From Nitrospinales bacterium (GTDB lineage Bacteria > Nitrospinota_A > UBA7883 > JACRGQ01): DNA of 54,074 bases. Shown here one piece after another: positions 37,275 to 47,458 of the stretch (positions are counted from its first letter, which is position 1; every line of letters starts with the position of its first letter). The position numbers and the translations under genes are program-made. The notes below the pieces were generated by a model. It was not told where the DNA came from. It was given only the letters and a program-made list of their open reading frames with translations, and searched no databases. The stretch lies in NCBI GenBank assembly GCA_023248495.1, contig JAHFEK010000013.1:1-54074 (forward strand), in the 5' to 3' direction.

Positions 37275-40200
37275 TCATGAATTTTTTCTCAATGGCGCGG
37301 ACTCCTCTACGAGGCGAATTTCCTCCAGCGTGAGACTGTAAAGTGCATAGACATGCTGGTCAATCTCGCGCTCCAGAGACGTTGTGTCTGTGGACGCGGA
37401 CGTCTGCTTCGCGACGAGGATTCGATCAACGAGCGTGATTAACCGGTCTGCGATACGCGAATTTGACCTAACCACGTTAATGGTCGGGATTGGCAAGCGC
37501 CCAAGCTGGTTGGTTCGAATCTTTGTAAAGGCACCTTCGGTGAGGCCGAATGCGATGAGCCGGACATACCATGTCGCGAAGGCAGAGTTAATTATCGCCA
37601 AAAGATATTTTAGCGGATAGCCCTGCTTGAGATCTTTTGGATAAACAGCGTAGAGAGAACTCAGAAAATAGCGATGATTCTCGTCGAGGGTAGCAATTAT
37701 ACGGGAACCCGTCTCGCGCACCGCGAGCTTGGGAGTTTCGTAAAATGTCTGATTCTGCCAGTTGCGGGCGAGCCAATCGCCATATTTGAGATACAGATCG
37801 TGTTCCCGAGTTTCGTAGCGCTCAATGGAGCGCCCACGAAGGCTGGGTCTCCACGGCAAGGAAAGTTTCTTGGCGGAAGTTGCTACGAACTGGTCGTCGT
37901 CGCCGGTCTTGATACATTGCCGGATGAAACAAAGATCAGCGAGAGGTCTGCTATAACTTTCGATACGCGCAAGCACTGCGCGAAGCGCAGGAGGAATGAA
38001 GATGTCGAAACTCTGAGTCGGACCCTGCGCAAGTTCAGATTGCGGAACCCTGTAATCAAAACCACGCGCCAGTTCGTCGATTGTCGCTACTTGCATGCGA
38101 ACACCAGTCTGATGATTAGCGGTCAGACCTTTTGCAAAACCAATGATACAGACGTGAACCGTGGGATCATGGAAAACACGCATTCCGAAATTCGTGATTT
38201 CATTGATATTGCCTTCATCAAGGAGAAAGCGGCGGAGGCGCTTGCTATACACGTTGGACAGGATCGGTGATGGAATAATCAGGATAACCCTGCCGGCATT
38301 TCGTCGCGCCAACCACACTGCTTGCTCCCAGAACATCTCGTAGATGTCGATACGTCCCTCACAGGTCATGTAGTGGGTCGAGAAATATTTCAGCAATTCC
38401 TCGTCTTGCACCATGCCATAAGGCGGATTTCCAATAACTACGTCAAAGCCTTCGGTGATGCCAAACATCCACTCAGAATCAAAGAAGCCAGCCGACATAT
38501 TTTGGTCATAAGGATCCCAACTGGCAAGCTTGCGTGCTGTACCGACGTCCCAGCCGTCGCTCTTTAGCAGCTCTGCGATTTCGGCACGAAGCTTAGCATC
38601 TTGCTCGCGGCATTTCCCTTTCTTCGCGGGCGTCTTGGCAAGGAAATGCTCTTCCCGCACCTTACGAAGCTGAGTCTCCTTGATGCCAATATCTGGATTG
38701 CGGAGTAGCTGCTGGCCGGGGCGTTTTATTCCGATGAGTGTGTTGGCGGCCACGAACTTGGTTTCGAGGTTGGGCAGCGGACGAATGCCAAGATTATCGG
38801 CCTGCGGGTTCATCTTCTGGTCAACGATCAGCGAAATAAAGAAGCGGAGCTTTGAGATCTGAACGGCGATGGGCTGGATGTCCACGCCGTAGATGCAGTT
38901 CTCGATGAGGTAGAGCTTGCGGCCATAGTCGAGTTCGTTTGCGCCAAAGGTTTGTTCAATATCGGCGAGCACTCGCTCACGTACTGATGAATCAGGAATC
39001 TCACCTGCCTTGGCGAGTTGTCTGGCTTTCCAGCGCTCATTACCGGGGTCGAGCTTGCTAAGAACGAACACGAGCTTATGCAAGACGCCCATGGGGAACG
39101 CGCCGGAGCCGCAAGCGGGGTCGAGAATTTTTAAGTGGTCAATGGCTTCGATAAGGGCGGCAACCTCGGCGGCACCGAAGAGGTGCGGCTGGTCGTTGTA
39201 GGCGAAAAGTTGGCGGAGGCGTTCTTCGGAATTTGAAGCTGTTGGAATTGCAGTTTCGAGCTTGGTTTTGAGGCTGGCGATGAGCGATTCGTCCACCATG
39301 TAATTGACAATTTCGCGCGGAGTATAAAACGAGCCGGTCTGCTTGCGGGCGGTGGCTCCGGTCTCTGGATTGTAGGCGGCAAGAAGATTCTCGAAGACCT
39401 TGCCGAGCAGTTCGGGATCGAGCGCGATTTCTTCCTCAATAGGGGTATTTTCAGCGACAGTAAACTTGTAGCGGGCAAAAATGTGGATAAGGCCAGCCAC
39501 TTGGGCTGATTTATACTTTTTGTCGCCGTAGGCCCCACTAAGATCAACAACGCGCTCATCACCGAAGAACAGGTCATTGGGTATCTTGAGCGGGTTGTCG
39601 TCACGGTCGGAAAAACCGTCAATCCGGATGTATTCCGGCTTTTCTTTAGTTCCAAGCGTTTTGTCGAGGCACTCAAAGAGACCGCCGTTCATAAACGGAA
39701 TCCCGGCGAAGAGCTTGAGAAGTTCGCCAGGGGTCTTCAGCAAACTCCGATAGCGGTAGAGATTGTGCGCCATGAAATGCTGACCGTCTTTGCGGAACTC
39801 GCGTTTATCCATATCCTGGTTGAGAGTGGCGAAGAAGAGGTTTTGCAGAATGGCCTTGTAATAGGTGCTCTCCTTTGGGCCGAAGTCGTTCAACAGCGCG
39901 GGAACCTTGCGCGGATCAAACAGTGCATCAGGCAATAGGCCCTTTTCCTTGAGAAACCAGCAAAAAGTAACGCGGGTGAGGAGGCGTATGAGGCTGAGCG
40001 AGTCGCGGCCATCGGCATCTTTGGGCGCGAGCTTGGGAAATTTGACCTGAGGCAGTGACCAGAAATACCAGTTGGCGAGTTCCTGAAAAAAACGCTTATT
40101 AAGCGCGGAGGTGTCGAGCGTCTTTTGCCAGGCGGCATGGAGTTCTACAAAGTTACTGAAGCGATGTTCTTCGTACAATGCGCCAAGTGAGAGGTCGTAA

Positions 40201-40775
40201 AGAATTTCAATGTGAGCACGATGAGTGTCGGCGCAACTAATGTCCTGGATGAGTGTGACTTTTTCCAGAACGTCCTTGCCCTCTTCGCGCTTGTGCAGAC
40301 GGCGATTGATGATGGAAAGAGTCAACGTCTCTCCATACCGGAAGAGAATAAGGGCAGGCATGTTGAAGAGTTTGTTTACCTCGCGGGTGATGCCCGCAAG
40401 GGCTGTGCGTGAGTAGTGGTTGCCCGTTAATTCGATAGCGAAGAAAAGATAGGATTCGATGATTGTGCCGTTGTAGGTGCCTTTGCTCTCGAAGTCGAAC
40501 TGCTGTTTACCGGCGGCGCGGATTTCATCGTCGGTAAGCTGGAAGAGGAAGTCGATGGTTTTCCATTCGCCCGGCAACGCATAGCGAGGATTCAGCTCGC
40601 GGCCTTGCGAAAAAGTGGACAGGAAAGTGGCGAGTGTGTTGGGCTTTAACGGAAGCCGCTTCTTGCTGGTATAGCCGAGTACTTCAAGCAAATGCGATGA
40701 TGCTTCAGCCAGTGGTTGACCGGGGAATTTGTTTAGCGCGGCCTCGATGGCCTTCCTGTGCTCCAAGGCGTTCAT
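37275..40775 (-). CDS. Eco57I-like N6-adenine DNA methyltransferase (restriction-modification-like)
   Basis: ILDPACGSGAFPMGVLHKL (motif I), YGVDIQPIAVQISKLRFFISL, VVIGNPPYGM (motif IV). Confidence 0.88.
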   Translation of the reverse strand: MNALEHRKAIEAALNKFPGQPLAEASSHLLEVLGYTSKKRLPLKPNTLATFLSTFSQGRELNPRYALPGEWKTIDFLFQLTDDEIRAAGKQQFDFESKGTYNGTIIESYLFFAIELTGNHYSRTALAGITREVNKLFNMPALILFRYGETLTLSIINRRLHKREEGKDVLEKVTLIQDISCADTHRAHIEILYDLSLGALYEEHRFSNFVELHAAWQKTLDTSALNKRFFQELANWYFWSLPQVKFPKLAPKDADGRDSLSLIRLLTRVTFCWFLKEKGLLPDALFDPRKVPALLNDFGPKESTYYKAILQNLFFATLNQDMDKREFRKDGQHFMAHNLYRYRSLLKTPGELLKLFAGIPFMNGGLFECLDKTLGTKEKPEYIRIDGFSDRDDNPLKIPNDLFFGDERVVDLSGAYGDKKYKSAQVAGLIHIFARYKFTVAENTPIEEEIALDPELLGKVFENLLAAYNPETGATARKQTGSFYTPREIVNYMVDESLIASLKTKLETAIPTASNSEERLRQLFAYNDQPHLFGAAEVAALIEAIDHLKILDPACGSGAFPMGVLHKLVFVLSKLDPGNERWKARQLAKAGEIPDSSVRERVLADIEQTFGANELDYGRKLYLIENCIYGVDIQPIAVQISKLRFFISLIVDQKMNPQADNLGIRPLPNLETKFVAANTLIGIKRPGQQLLRNPDIGIKETQLRKVREEHFLAKTPAKKGKCREQDAKLRAEIAELLKSDGWDVGTARKLASWDPYDQNMSAGFFDSEWMFGITEGFDVVIGNPPYGMVQDEELLKYFSTHYMTCEGRIDIYEMFWEQAVWLARRNAGRVILIIPSPILSNVYSKRLRRFLLDEGNINEITNFGMRVFHDPTVHVCIIGFAKGLTANHQTGVRMQVATIDELARGFDYRVPQSELAQGPTQSFDIFIPPALRAVLARIESYSRPLADLCFIRQCIKTGDDDQFVATSAKKLSLPWRPSLRGRSIERYETREHDLYLKYGDWLARNWQNQTFYETPKLAVRETGSRIIATLDENHRYFLSSLYAVYPKDLKQGYPLKYLLAIINSAFATWYVRLIAFGLTEGAFTKIRTNQLGRLPIPTINVVRSNSRIADRLITLVDRILVAKQTSASTDTTSLEREIDQHVYALYSLTLEEIRLVEESAPLRKNS

Positions 40776-43700
40776 TGCGGTTTAATTACCAGCCAAGTGA
40801 TAAGCTCTAAATCAGTTTTTTCATTTACTTGATCCTGTTCATCAGGAAGGATAAAACCGCGTCCGAATTGCAGGCCGGAAGCGGCACGTTTGCGGAAAGT
40901 AGTGGCTACAGAATCGACGGCCTTTTTCAAGAGTACATCGTATTCCTTCATGTCAGAGCCATGATTGGTCTGCTGGTCAAAAAGATTGCAGAGTTGGGTG
41001 TAAGGCTCGACCGCGCCGGAACAAAGAATGCGGTAGATTTCGAGAATCTGCTTAGGATGGGCAAAACCGAAGCGGACATTGCCATCATCGAGAACATAGA
41101 CCAGGAAATAGGGGTGGAGAGGATTGATTTCCTCGTTGGCATTACCCTTGCCAGCGCCGGGGATGCCCGCCTTTGTCTCTTGGCGGAAGCAAAAAATGAC
41201 CCCCGGCCCAATGATTTTGTGCTCTGCGCTGGACAGCACTACGGTGTAAAGACCGAAGGGGGCATCTTCGAGCGCGGTGCGGTTTGCCTCAATATATTTC
41301 AAAAGCTCCAAGCGGAAGTCGTCGAGGGTGAACTCGGTGAGGGATACGCTATCTCCCAGGTCTTCAAGATCGAGCACTTCATCTTTGAGCTTGAGCAACT
41401 GTTTATCGCGATAACGGAGGTCTTCGTGGATGAGTTCTTCTATCTCCGTATTTTGGAGAATGTTGTCCTCGAAGGTGGCGGCAATGTCCACAAGCGCCAT
41501 GCGTGATTCGACGCGGTTCTTAAGATTGATATATTTGTTGAGATCCTCGGTGGGCCAGAAATTGACGAGCTGGACGGTACGGCTGGCGCTTCCGATACGG
41601 TCAATACGTCCGAAGCGTTGGATGATACGGACTGGATTCCAGTGGATGTCGTAATTGACGAGGTAATCGCAGTCCTGCAGGTTCTGGCCTTCGGATATGC
41701 AGTCTGTGGCGATTATGAGGTCAATTTCCCCTTCTTGTGGCATAAACGGAATTTTGCCGCGATTCTTTGAGCGCGGAGAGAAATTAGTAAGTATCTGGTT
41801 GTAAGCAGTCCCCCCAAAGGTAGTGCGCGTGTTGCCGCTGCCGCAGACAAGGGCTATGTGGATACCCAAATCATCTTTTGCCCACTTTTCCAACGATTCG
41901 TAAAGGTAGGTCGCGGTATCGGCAAAGGCGGTGAAGACCAGAACTTTTTTGTTCGGCTGGCCGAGCTTGTTAATGGTGGGCTTGGCAACCTTGGCTTCAA
42001 TGAGCTTCTTCAGGTCTTTAAGTTTCGCGTCCGTCTCCGGGGTGACATTCTGTGCCGCGCTCAAAAGGGTAAATAGTTGGTCTTTGTCTTTCTTGAGGTC
42101 ATTGAGCCAGTTCTTCCCGTTATCCAACTCCAAGTGTTCAAGACGATATTTCAACTTGCCACCGACCTGCAGGGCATCTTCAAGCTCATCGTCTTCGCCG
42201 GAATCACGGAAATCCAGTTCATGCTCCTTTGAAGCGGCATTATTTGATGCTTTTAAAAAGTCGCCTATTTTTCCCTCAAGCGCCTCTATCTTGGCGATAG
42301 TTCGTTCCATGGTGATCTCAAAGGATTTCACGGAACTTTCGAGGCGCTTGAGAAAGTTCACCTTCATCATGCCGATCAGGAATTCTTCACGGTCAGCTTG
42401 GCTGAACGGGTCGTGCGCTGATTTTTGGTACTCCTGCTTGAACTCTTCCTTGACATACTTGGACGGGTTGAACAGCGATAACTTGTAGCCATCAATTTCG
42501 TCATTGATTTTGTCGTAGGAAAGGAATCGTCCGCGCGTGTCAATTTTTGAGTATATCGATAGCGGCTTTTCGCGCTTCGGGAACCCACCAAGCTGGACAA
42601 CGTTTTCTTTATAATATTTCTGGATGTGTTTGCGTGAACGGGCGATGGTTAGCTCGTCGAGCAGTTTATAGAAAGAAGCGTTTAGCTTTTCCAACAGGTC
42701 GGCGGTTTTTCGTTCCGAACCGTGTTTGCGCGCCCAATGCGAGAATACTTTTTGAGCTGAGGTTAGCGTTTCCTTAAGACTGTCAATGCCTAGCGATTCG
42801 GAAAAAGTATGATCGTTCCCCTCGGTGAGGAAATAAAGCTGGTTGCGCAGGTCTTTCAGGTCATTATTTACCGGCGTGGCCGAAAGGAGCAGCACTTTGG
42901 TGCGGACGCCAAACTTGATGATTTCGTCCATAAGCCTTTGATAGCGGCTTTTCCTTATAACCTCGCCCGCATCATCGCGCTTGCCTGGCGTGTTGTTGCG
43001 GAAATTGTGCGACTCGTCGATGACCACAAGGTCGTAGTTGCCCCAATTTAGCGTTTCAAGGTTTATGTCGCCTGTATGCCCACTGTCCCGGCTGAGGTCG
43101 GTGTGTGAAAGAACATCGTAACGGAAACGGTCTGAGAGAAAAGGATTGAGTTGATCGTTATTTGTGTAGACCGTCCAGTTATCCCGCAATTTCTTGGGGC
43201 AGAGGACAAGGACGCGCTCGTTCTTTAGTTCAAAATATTTGATAACAGCAAGAGCCTCGAAGGTTTTGCCCAGACCAACGCTATCGGCGATGATGCAGCC
43301 ATTGTGCCGGAGAATCTTGTTGATAGCGCCTTTGACGCCATCTTTCTGGAAATCGTAAAGCGCTTTCCACAACGCGGTATCAAAAAGGCTGGTTCGGCCA
43401 AGGTCAGCATCGGTCTTGCCAGTATCCTTCAGGAAATCCTCGAAGATGTGAAAGAGCGTCTTGTAGTAAATGAACTCCGCTGAATTGTTCTCATAAAGCT
43501 GCTTAAGGTATTGAAGAACCTCCTGTTTAACATCCTTGACCAGATCGTCATTACTCCAAAGCTCCTCAAACCATTGCTTGAGTTCCTGGCGGTCACGATT
43601 GCTATCGACAATCAGATTCAGCTCGATGTTGTTATTGCCGACGCCTAGGCCGAGGCCGCGCACCGTGAAATTGGAGCTACCTAGAATGGCATCTTCCACT

Positions 43701-44098
43701 CCTCGCGTCGCTATGTGATACATCTTGCCATGAAGCAGGTTGGATTGTTTGATGGTCTTAATATCAACCTTTTGCTCTATCCAGTCGGCGCATTCTTTGG
43801 CAACGCGCTTTTGCTGAAGTTTGTTGGTAAGCTCCAATCCATCGGCGTCAATGATGAAGGCTTTCTTTTCCGTCTTGTTTGGATCGAGACGGTTGATGAA
43901 GGATGGCTCGCCGAAAAGAAAATTCAGGTGCTCGATTTTATTCAGACTTTCCTTGAGTGCGTCGTAGGCATAGATAGTGAAGTAAGCGGAGACAATCGAG
44001 AGATGGGAACCACTCTGGATTTTTTCTTTTATGAAGTCCGCAACGGCACCCCGGGTGTGATTGTCGCGCAGTCCAGAATTGCTCGTAGTAATAGGCAT
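40772..44098 (-). CDS. PLD-domain SNF2-family helicase
   Basis: LLHGKMYHIATRGVEDAILGSSNFT (PLD HxK); IADSVGLGKTFEAL (Walker A); VIDESHNFRN; ISEGQNLQDCDYLVNYDIHWNPVRIIQRFGRIDRIGS. Confidence 0.9.
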   Translation of the reverse strand: MPITTSNSGLRDNHTRGAVADFIKEKIQSGSHLSIVSAYFTIYAYDALKESLNKIEHLNFLFGEPSFINRLDPNKTEKKAFIIDADGLELTNKLQQKRVAKECADWIEQKVDIKTIKQSNLLHGKMYHIATRGVEDAILGSSNFTVRGLGLGVGNNNIELNLIVDSNRDRQELKQWFEELWSNDDLVKDVKQEVLQYLKQLYENNSAEFIYYKTLFHIFEDFLKDTGKTDADLGRTSLFDTALWKALYDFQKDGVKGAINKILRHNGCIIADSVGLGKTFEALAVIKYFELKNERVLVLCPKKLRDNWTVYTNNDQLNPFLSDRFRYDVLSHTDLSRDSGHTGDINLETLNWGNYDLVVIDESHNFRNNTPGKRDDAGEVIRKSRYQRLMDEIIKFGVRTKVLLLSATPVNNDLKDLRNQLYFLTEGNDHTFSESLGIDSLKETLTSAQKVFSHWARKHGSERKTADLLEKLNASFYKLLDELTIARSRKHIQKYYKENVVQLGGFPKREKPLSIYSKIDTRGRFLSYDKINDEIDGYKLSLFNPSKYVKEEFKQEYQKSAHDPFSQADREEFLIGMMKVNFLKRLESSVKSFEITMERTIAKIEALEGKIGDFLKASNNAASKEHELDFRDSGEDDELEDALQVGGKLKYRLEHLELDNGKNWLNDLKKDKDQLFTLLSAAQNVTPETDAKLKDLKKLIEAKVAKPTINKLGQPNKKVLVFTAFADTATYLYESLEKWAKDDLGIHIALVCGSGNTRTTFGGTAYNQILTNFSPRSKNRGKIPFMPQEGEIDLIIATDCISEGQNLQDCDYLVNYDIHWNPVRIIQRFGRIDRIGSASRTVQLVNFWPTEDLNKYINLKNRVESRMALVDIAATFEDNILQNTEIEELIHEDLRYRDKQLLKLKDEVLDLEDLGDSVSLTEFTLDDFRLELLKYIEANRTALEDAPFGLYTVVLSSAEHKIIGPGVIFCFRQETKAGIPGAGKGNANEEINPLHPYFLVYVLDDGNVRFGFAHPKQILEIYRILCSGAVEPYTQLCNLFDQQTNHGSDMKEYDVLLKKAVDSVATTFRKRAASGLQFGRGFILPDEQDQVNEKTDLELITWLVIKPQ

Positions 44099-44357
44099 TT
44101 AGTTAAGTCCTTCTATCTCTTCTTTGCCCAGATGACACCATTATTTCCAACCTTTTATGGTATGGCAAACAATATATACCCTCCAACAAAAAACGGGTAA
44201 ACATAATCCCTTCGTATTTAGTTCATCATCACAAACGCTACCGGCCACGCGAAGACATCGCGTGTTTCTACAACAAAAGATGAGCAACGAAACAGGTCAG
44301 GTCAAGTTTGATGCTTGGGGTTATGCCGAGAAGTTTGCGGAAAAGTTATATAAGGTG

Positions 44358-45116
44358 CTAATTATGCCGGGTGTGCTTATCGATCTCTTCTAATGCGCCA
44401 AAGAAGCTTTCAGCATATCTATCCGCTTTATTCCTTACGTATTCAGGTAAAAGATAAAATGCCAGATAAAATGCGCCAATCAGAACGGCAGCTTCGATCA
44501 TGCTGAGCAACAAGATGTCTTTGGCTAAGTAGGATTTAATCCAGCTAGCCATGCACCCAATCAACGCAAAGGAAAACCACAAAAAACGAAGACCGGTAAA
44601 ATTTCTTGCAAATCCATAATCAATATTATGTGCATTCAATAGCCCTGATTTATCAAAGGAGCGCAGCTTTACCCGCATTGCGGTTATCGCATCGTTTATC
44701 AATGCTTCCAATTCCTGAATTTCTTGCGTTTTACTGTTTTTAATCTCTAGACCAGTAACTCTTTTAATTGCCGCATACCACAGCATTTTTTGTTGCATGG
44801 AACGCTGGGAATTGGTTGGAAACAACCATTGATTTGTTGGGGAGTCATAAGGCCAGCGTGGCCAAAGCAATATTTGGAGCCTATTGCCAGCAGCAGATGC
44901 CAAATGTGAAATGCCGATAGATAGGACAGCCCCGACACCTGTCCCTCCGAGCAGTATCAATATCCAGCCATCAATATTTTCATGGAATGCCGCCGCAGGC
45001 AAAGCAAGAAAGAAAAATGACAATAAGCCGGGCAGAAAACGAGCTCGCCGCTCATATTCATTGCTCAGATTAATGTAACTTAGCCAAGAGGCATTTTTAT
45101 TATCAGATTCACTCAT
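44358..45116 (-). CDS. Multi-TM membrane protein, third gene of the E2-E1-JAB operon
   Basis: Two N-terminal and two C-terminal hydrophobic segments; ATGA overlap with upstream gene. Confidence 0.75.
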   Translation of the reverse strand: MSESDNKNASWLSYINLSNEYERRARFLPGLLSFFFLALPAAAFHENIDGWILILLGGTGVGAVLSIGISHLASAAGNRLQILLWPRWPYDSPTNQWLFPTNSQRSMQQKMLWYAAIKRVTGLEIKNSKTQEIQELEALINDAITAMRVKLRSFDKSGLLNAHNIDYGFARNFTGLRFLWFSFALIGCMASWIKSYLAKDILLLSMIEAAVLIGAFYLAFYLLPEYVRNKADRYAESFFGALEEIDKHTRHN

Positions 45117-47458
45117 GCGATTCCATCCACCATATCCCCCGCAAGAACTATAGCGCATTTTCCATCTTCTCTCTTTTTCATCTTTCCGACATACGCCCCA
45201 AGTGAGTTCTGCCCACTATCAGGGTTAACAATAACCAATATTGTTTTATAGGTAGGCATTTTTGAATCGATAAGATATTTTGAGACGGTCGCCGCATCTT
45301 TTATGCTGGGAGAAGGTGTGCTACCGGGATGGGTATGCCAAAATCCGATAAAACGCATATTGCCAAGACTTTCCCCCTCTAAACGGCAGCTTTCCTCTTG
45401 CACACCGTCAATACCACTAATAAACTCGTTAGGGCGCTCTTCACTATCTGGTGGGGGCGGTGTCACCTTAGATACCCATACCACCCTTGCAGCTTCATCA
45501 ATCTGCCCATAAAGCACCCCGCCGGTTTCATACGATTGCCCTTTTCTTATCCTTACATCATTCCCCAGTCGAAGCATGAAGGCATATTCATTCTCATCAA
45601 TTCTTATTTCGTATGGGTCGCCAGCAGTGCGTATTACAATATCATTCTTAAACTCATATCTAATGGGATACCGTCCCTGCTTTTCTGAAAACATATGAGG
45701 TTGCACAAAAAAGGTCGCTGATGCTGCTGTGGCTCTTAATATTTCCCTTGCCATTACATTCGTCATTGCGGCGGCAAGTGAAGATACGTCAGCTCCTGAC
45801 CCTTGGAAAGTAGGTTCTGAACAACCCGGCTCTGGCTGAAACAGACTCTTTCCATAAGCGTCCGCATCAGGCCAAAACTGTCTTTTATAATAACGCCCCC
45901 GTTCATTTACGCTAAGGCTTAGCAATGCTTTTCTTGAAACGTCATATAGACCACCGGAATAATCATTCTTGCGATATAGAACCAGTGCTGATTGAGCATT
46001 TGAGCCAAAGGCAAGTGAAAAGGTGGATAGCTTGGGGAAAGAACCTCTTTGAATCAAATATTCTATATATAGAAGCACAGTCTTGGAGGCCGTAGCGTCT
46101 ATAATATAATCGATTTCTTTATCATTTCCCAAAGCAACAATTTTATCCTCTATATTTTTAAGATCATCGGTAAATATAGAGACATCAACTTTATGCGATA
46201 TTGCATCAAGCCTATTTGCTAAAGCCTCGCTTTTAAATTTCCCAATATCACCATACAAATAATTCTGACGCGACAGAAGCCCGGGAGTTACTTTCTTGTT
46301 ATCAACAAGAATCAGCTTCTTCACCCCCGCACGTGCAAAATGCTCCGCGACATAAGAACCAATGGCCCCACAGCCAATCAGCAGCACAGATTTATCTCGA
46401 AACGCCATCATTGGAGTTTCACCATCCCGCCTCATAACTACTTCTGGCCGATCTTCCATGACTTGACACCAGCTTATCTTGGCCTTTTCTTTGAGAGTAG
46501 TTGCCGCTTCACTAACAGTTGAGCCATAGTCTAAAAACGGTTTATTTTTTATCGTTTGAGCAAAAGTTTTTAGTTCCTTTACATCATCAGGGTTTATTAA
46601 CCACGCGGAAAGATGCTGAATGCGCTTGCCACCTGCCACGCCGCGCATAGGCGATCCAATAATTATTAAGCCTAAATTAGCTTCATTAATATTGGCCGCA
46701 TTAAGCATCGAGAGAAACAATTCGATCTTATTAACCCCGTTAGGTGATAGCTCCTCAATTAAAGTACCTATAGATCGCGGGTACTCATACGGCATAAACT
46801 TTTTAAATAAGAGCGCATAAGCATAAACAAACCCGGGATCAAGTTTCTGGTCTCTTGCAATCCATTCCACAATTTCAAGTTTTTTGGAAGCCGGATTCTG
46901 CTTGCTGGAAATAGGAGTCATTATGCATTTTGCATGACCAATCCAATCATCATTCTCGATATGTGGCGTATCAACTGTTGGTATAAGCAAAAAATCGTTA
47001 TTGGAAGTATAAACAGCTGGTGGATGTAGAGGTGCTCCTATTGGATCAAGGTTGTTCGCTGCAGCATCTTCAATCCATTTGAGTAAACGCGCAATGTACC
47101 CTCTAATCCCATTACTCGGCTCATACTGAGAATCAGGCGCCAAATAAAGGCATGGAAAGTACTTATACGAAACGTGCGAATGCCCGGCAAATCTTTCGTG
47201 CTTTATAAAACATATTGGAACATCGAAAGGAAACCCAGATTGCAATAAAAGAAAGACCTCTTCCGTATCATCAATGGTTGCACCGCCAGATCGCTTTTTA
47301 AATTTTTTACAGTCAACCAACAGGCCAATTTCAAGAAAGCCCGCAAATATCTTTGAAAGGCCAACCTCATTAATTATTATTCTTCCCGCGCAATCGGCCT
47401 CAATATTTCTTAAGTCTTCTATAGCCTGCCTTTGTCCAGTTGACCAGTTGTCACCCAT
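45113..47458 (-). CDS. E2-E1(ThiF)-JAB triple-fusion protein
   Basis: E2-like HVSYKYFPCLYLAPDSQYEPSNGIRGYIARLLKWIED; ThiF VLLIGCGAIGSYVAEHFARAGVKKLILVDNKKV; GCSEPTFQGS candidate E1 Cys; JAMM E...HTHPGSTPSPSIKD (HxHx7SxxD). Confidence 0.9.
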   Translation of the reverse strand: MGDNWSTGQRQAIEDLRNIEADCAGRIIINEVGLSKIFAGFLEIGLLVDCKKFKKRSGGATIDDTEEVFLLLQSGFPFDVPICFIKHERFAGHSHVSYKYFPCLYLAPDSQYEPSNGIRGYIARLLKWIEDAAANNLDPIGAPLHPPAVYTSNNDFLLIPTVDTPHIENDDWIGHAKCIMTPISSKQNPASKKLEIVEWIARDQKLDPGFVYAYALLFKKFMPYEYPRSIGTLIEELSPNGVNKIELFLSMLNAANINEANLGLIIIGSPMRGVAGGKRIQHLSAWLINPDDVKELKTFAQTIKNKPFLDYGSTVSEAATTLKEKAKISWCQVMEDRPEVVMRRDGETPMMAFRDKSVLLIGCGAIGSYVAEHFARAGVKKLILVDNKKVTPGLLSRQNYLYGDIGKFKSEALANRLDAISHKVDVSIFTDDLKNIEDKIVALGNDKEIDYIIDATASKTVLLYIEYLIQRGSFPKLSTFSLAFGSNAQSALVLYRKNDYSGGLYDVSRKALLSLSVNERGRYYKRQFWPDADAYGKSLFQPEPGCSEPTFQGSGADVSSLAAAMTNVMAREILRATAASATFFVQPHMFSEKQGRYPIRYEFKNDIVIRTAGDPYEIRIDENEYAFMLRLGNDVRIRKGQSYETGGVLYGQIDEAARVVWVSKVTPPPPDSEERPNEFISGIDGVQEESCRLEGESLGNMRFIGFWHTHPGSTPSPSIKDAATVSKYLIDSKMPTYKTILVIVNPDSGQNSLGAYVGKMKKREDGKCAIVLAGDMVDGIA

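Noticed and set aside
33500-44098. DISARM or BREX assignment
   Set aside because: Helicase, methylase and PLD features are suggestive, but DrmA/DrmB, BrxL/PglZ/BrxC-type genes are not seen.
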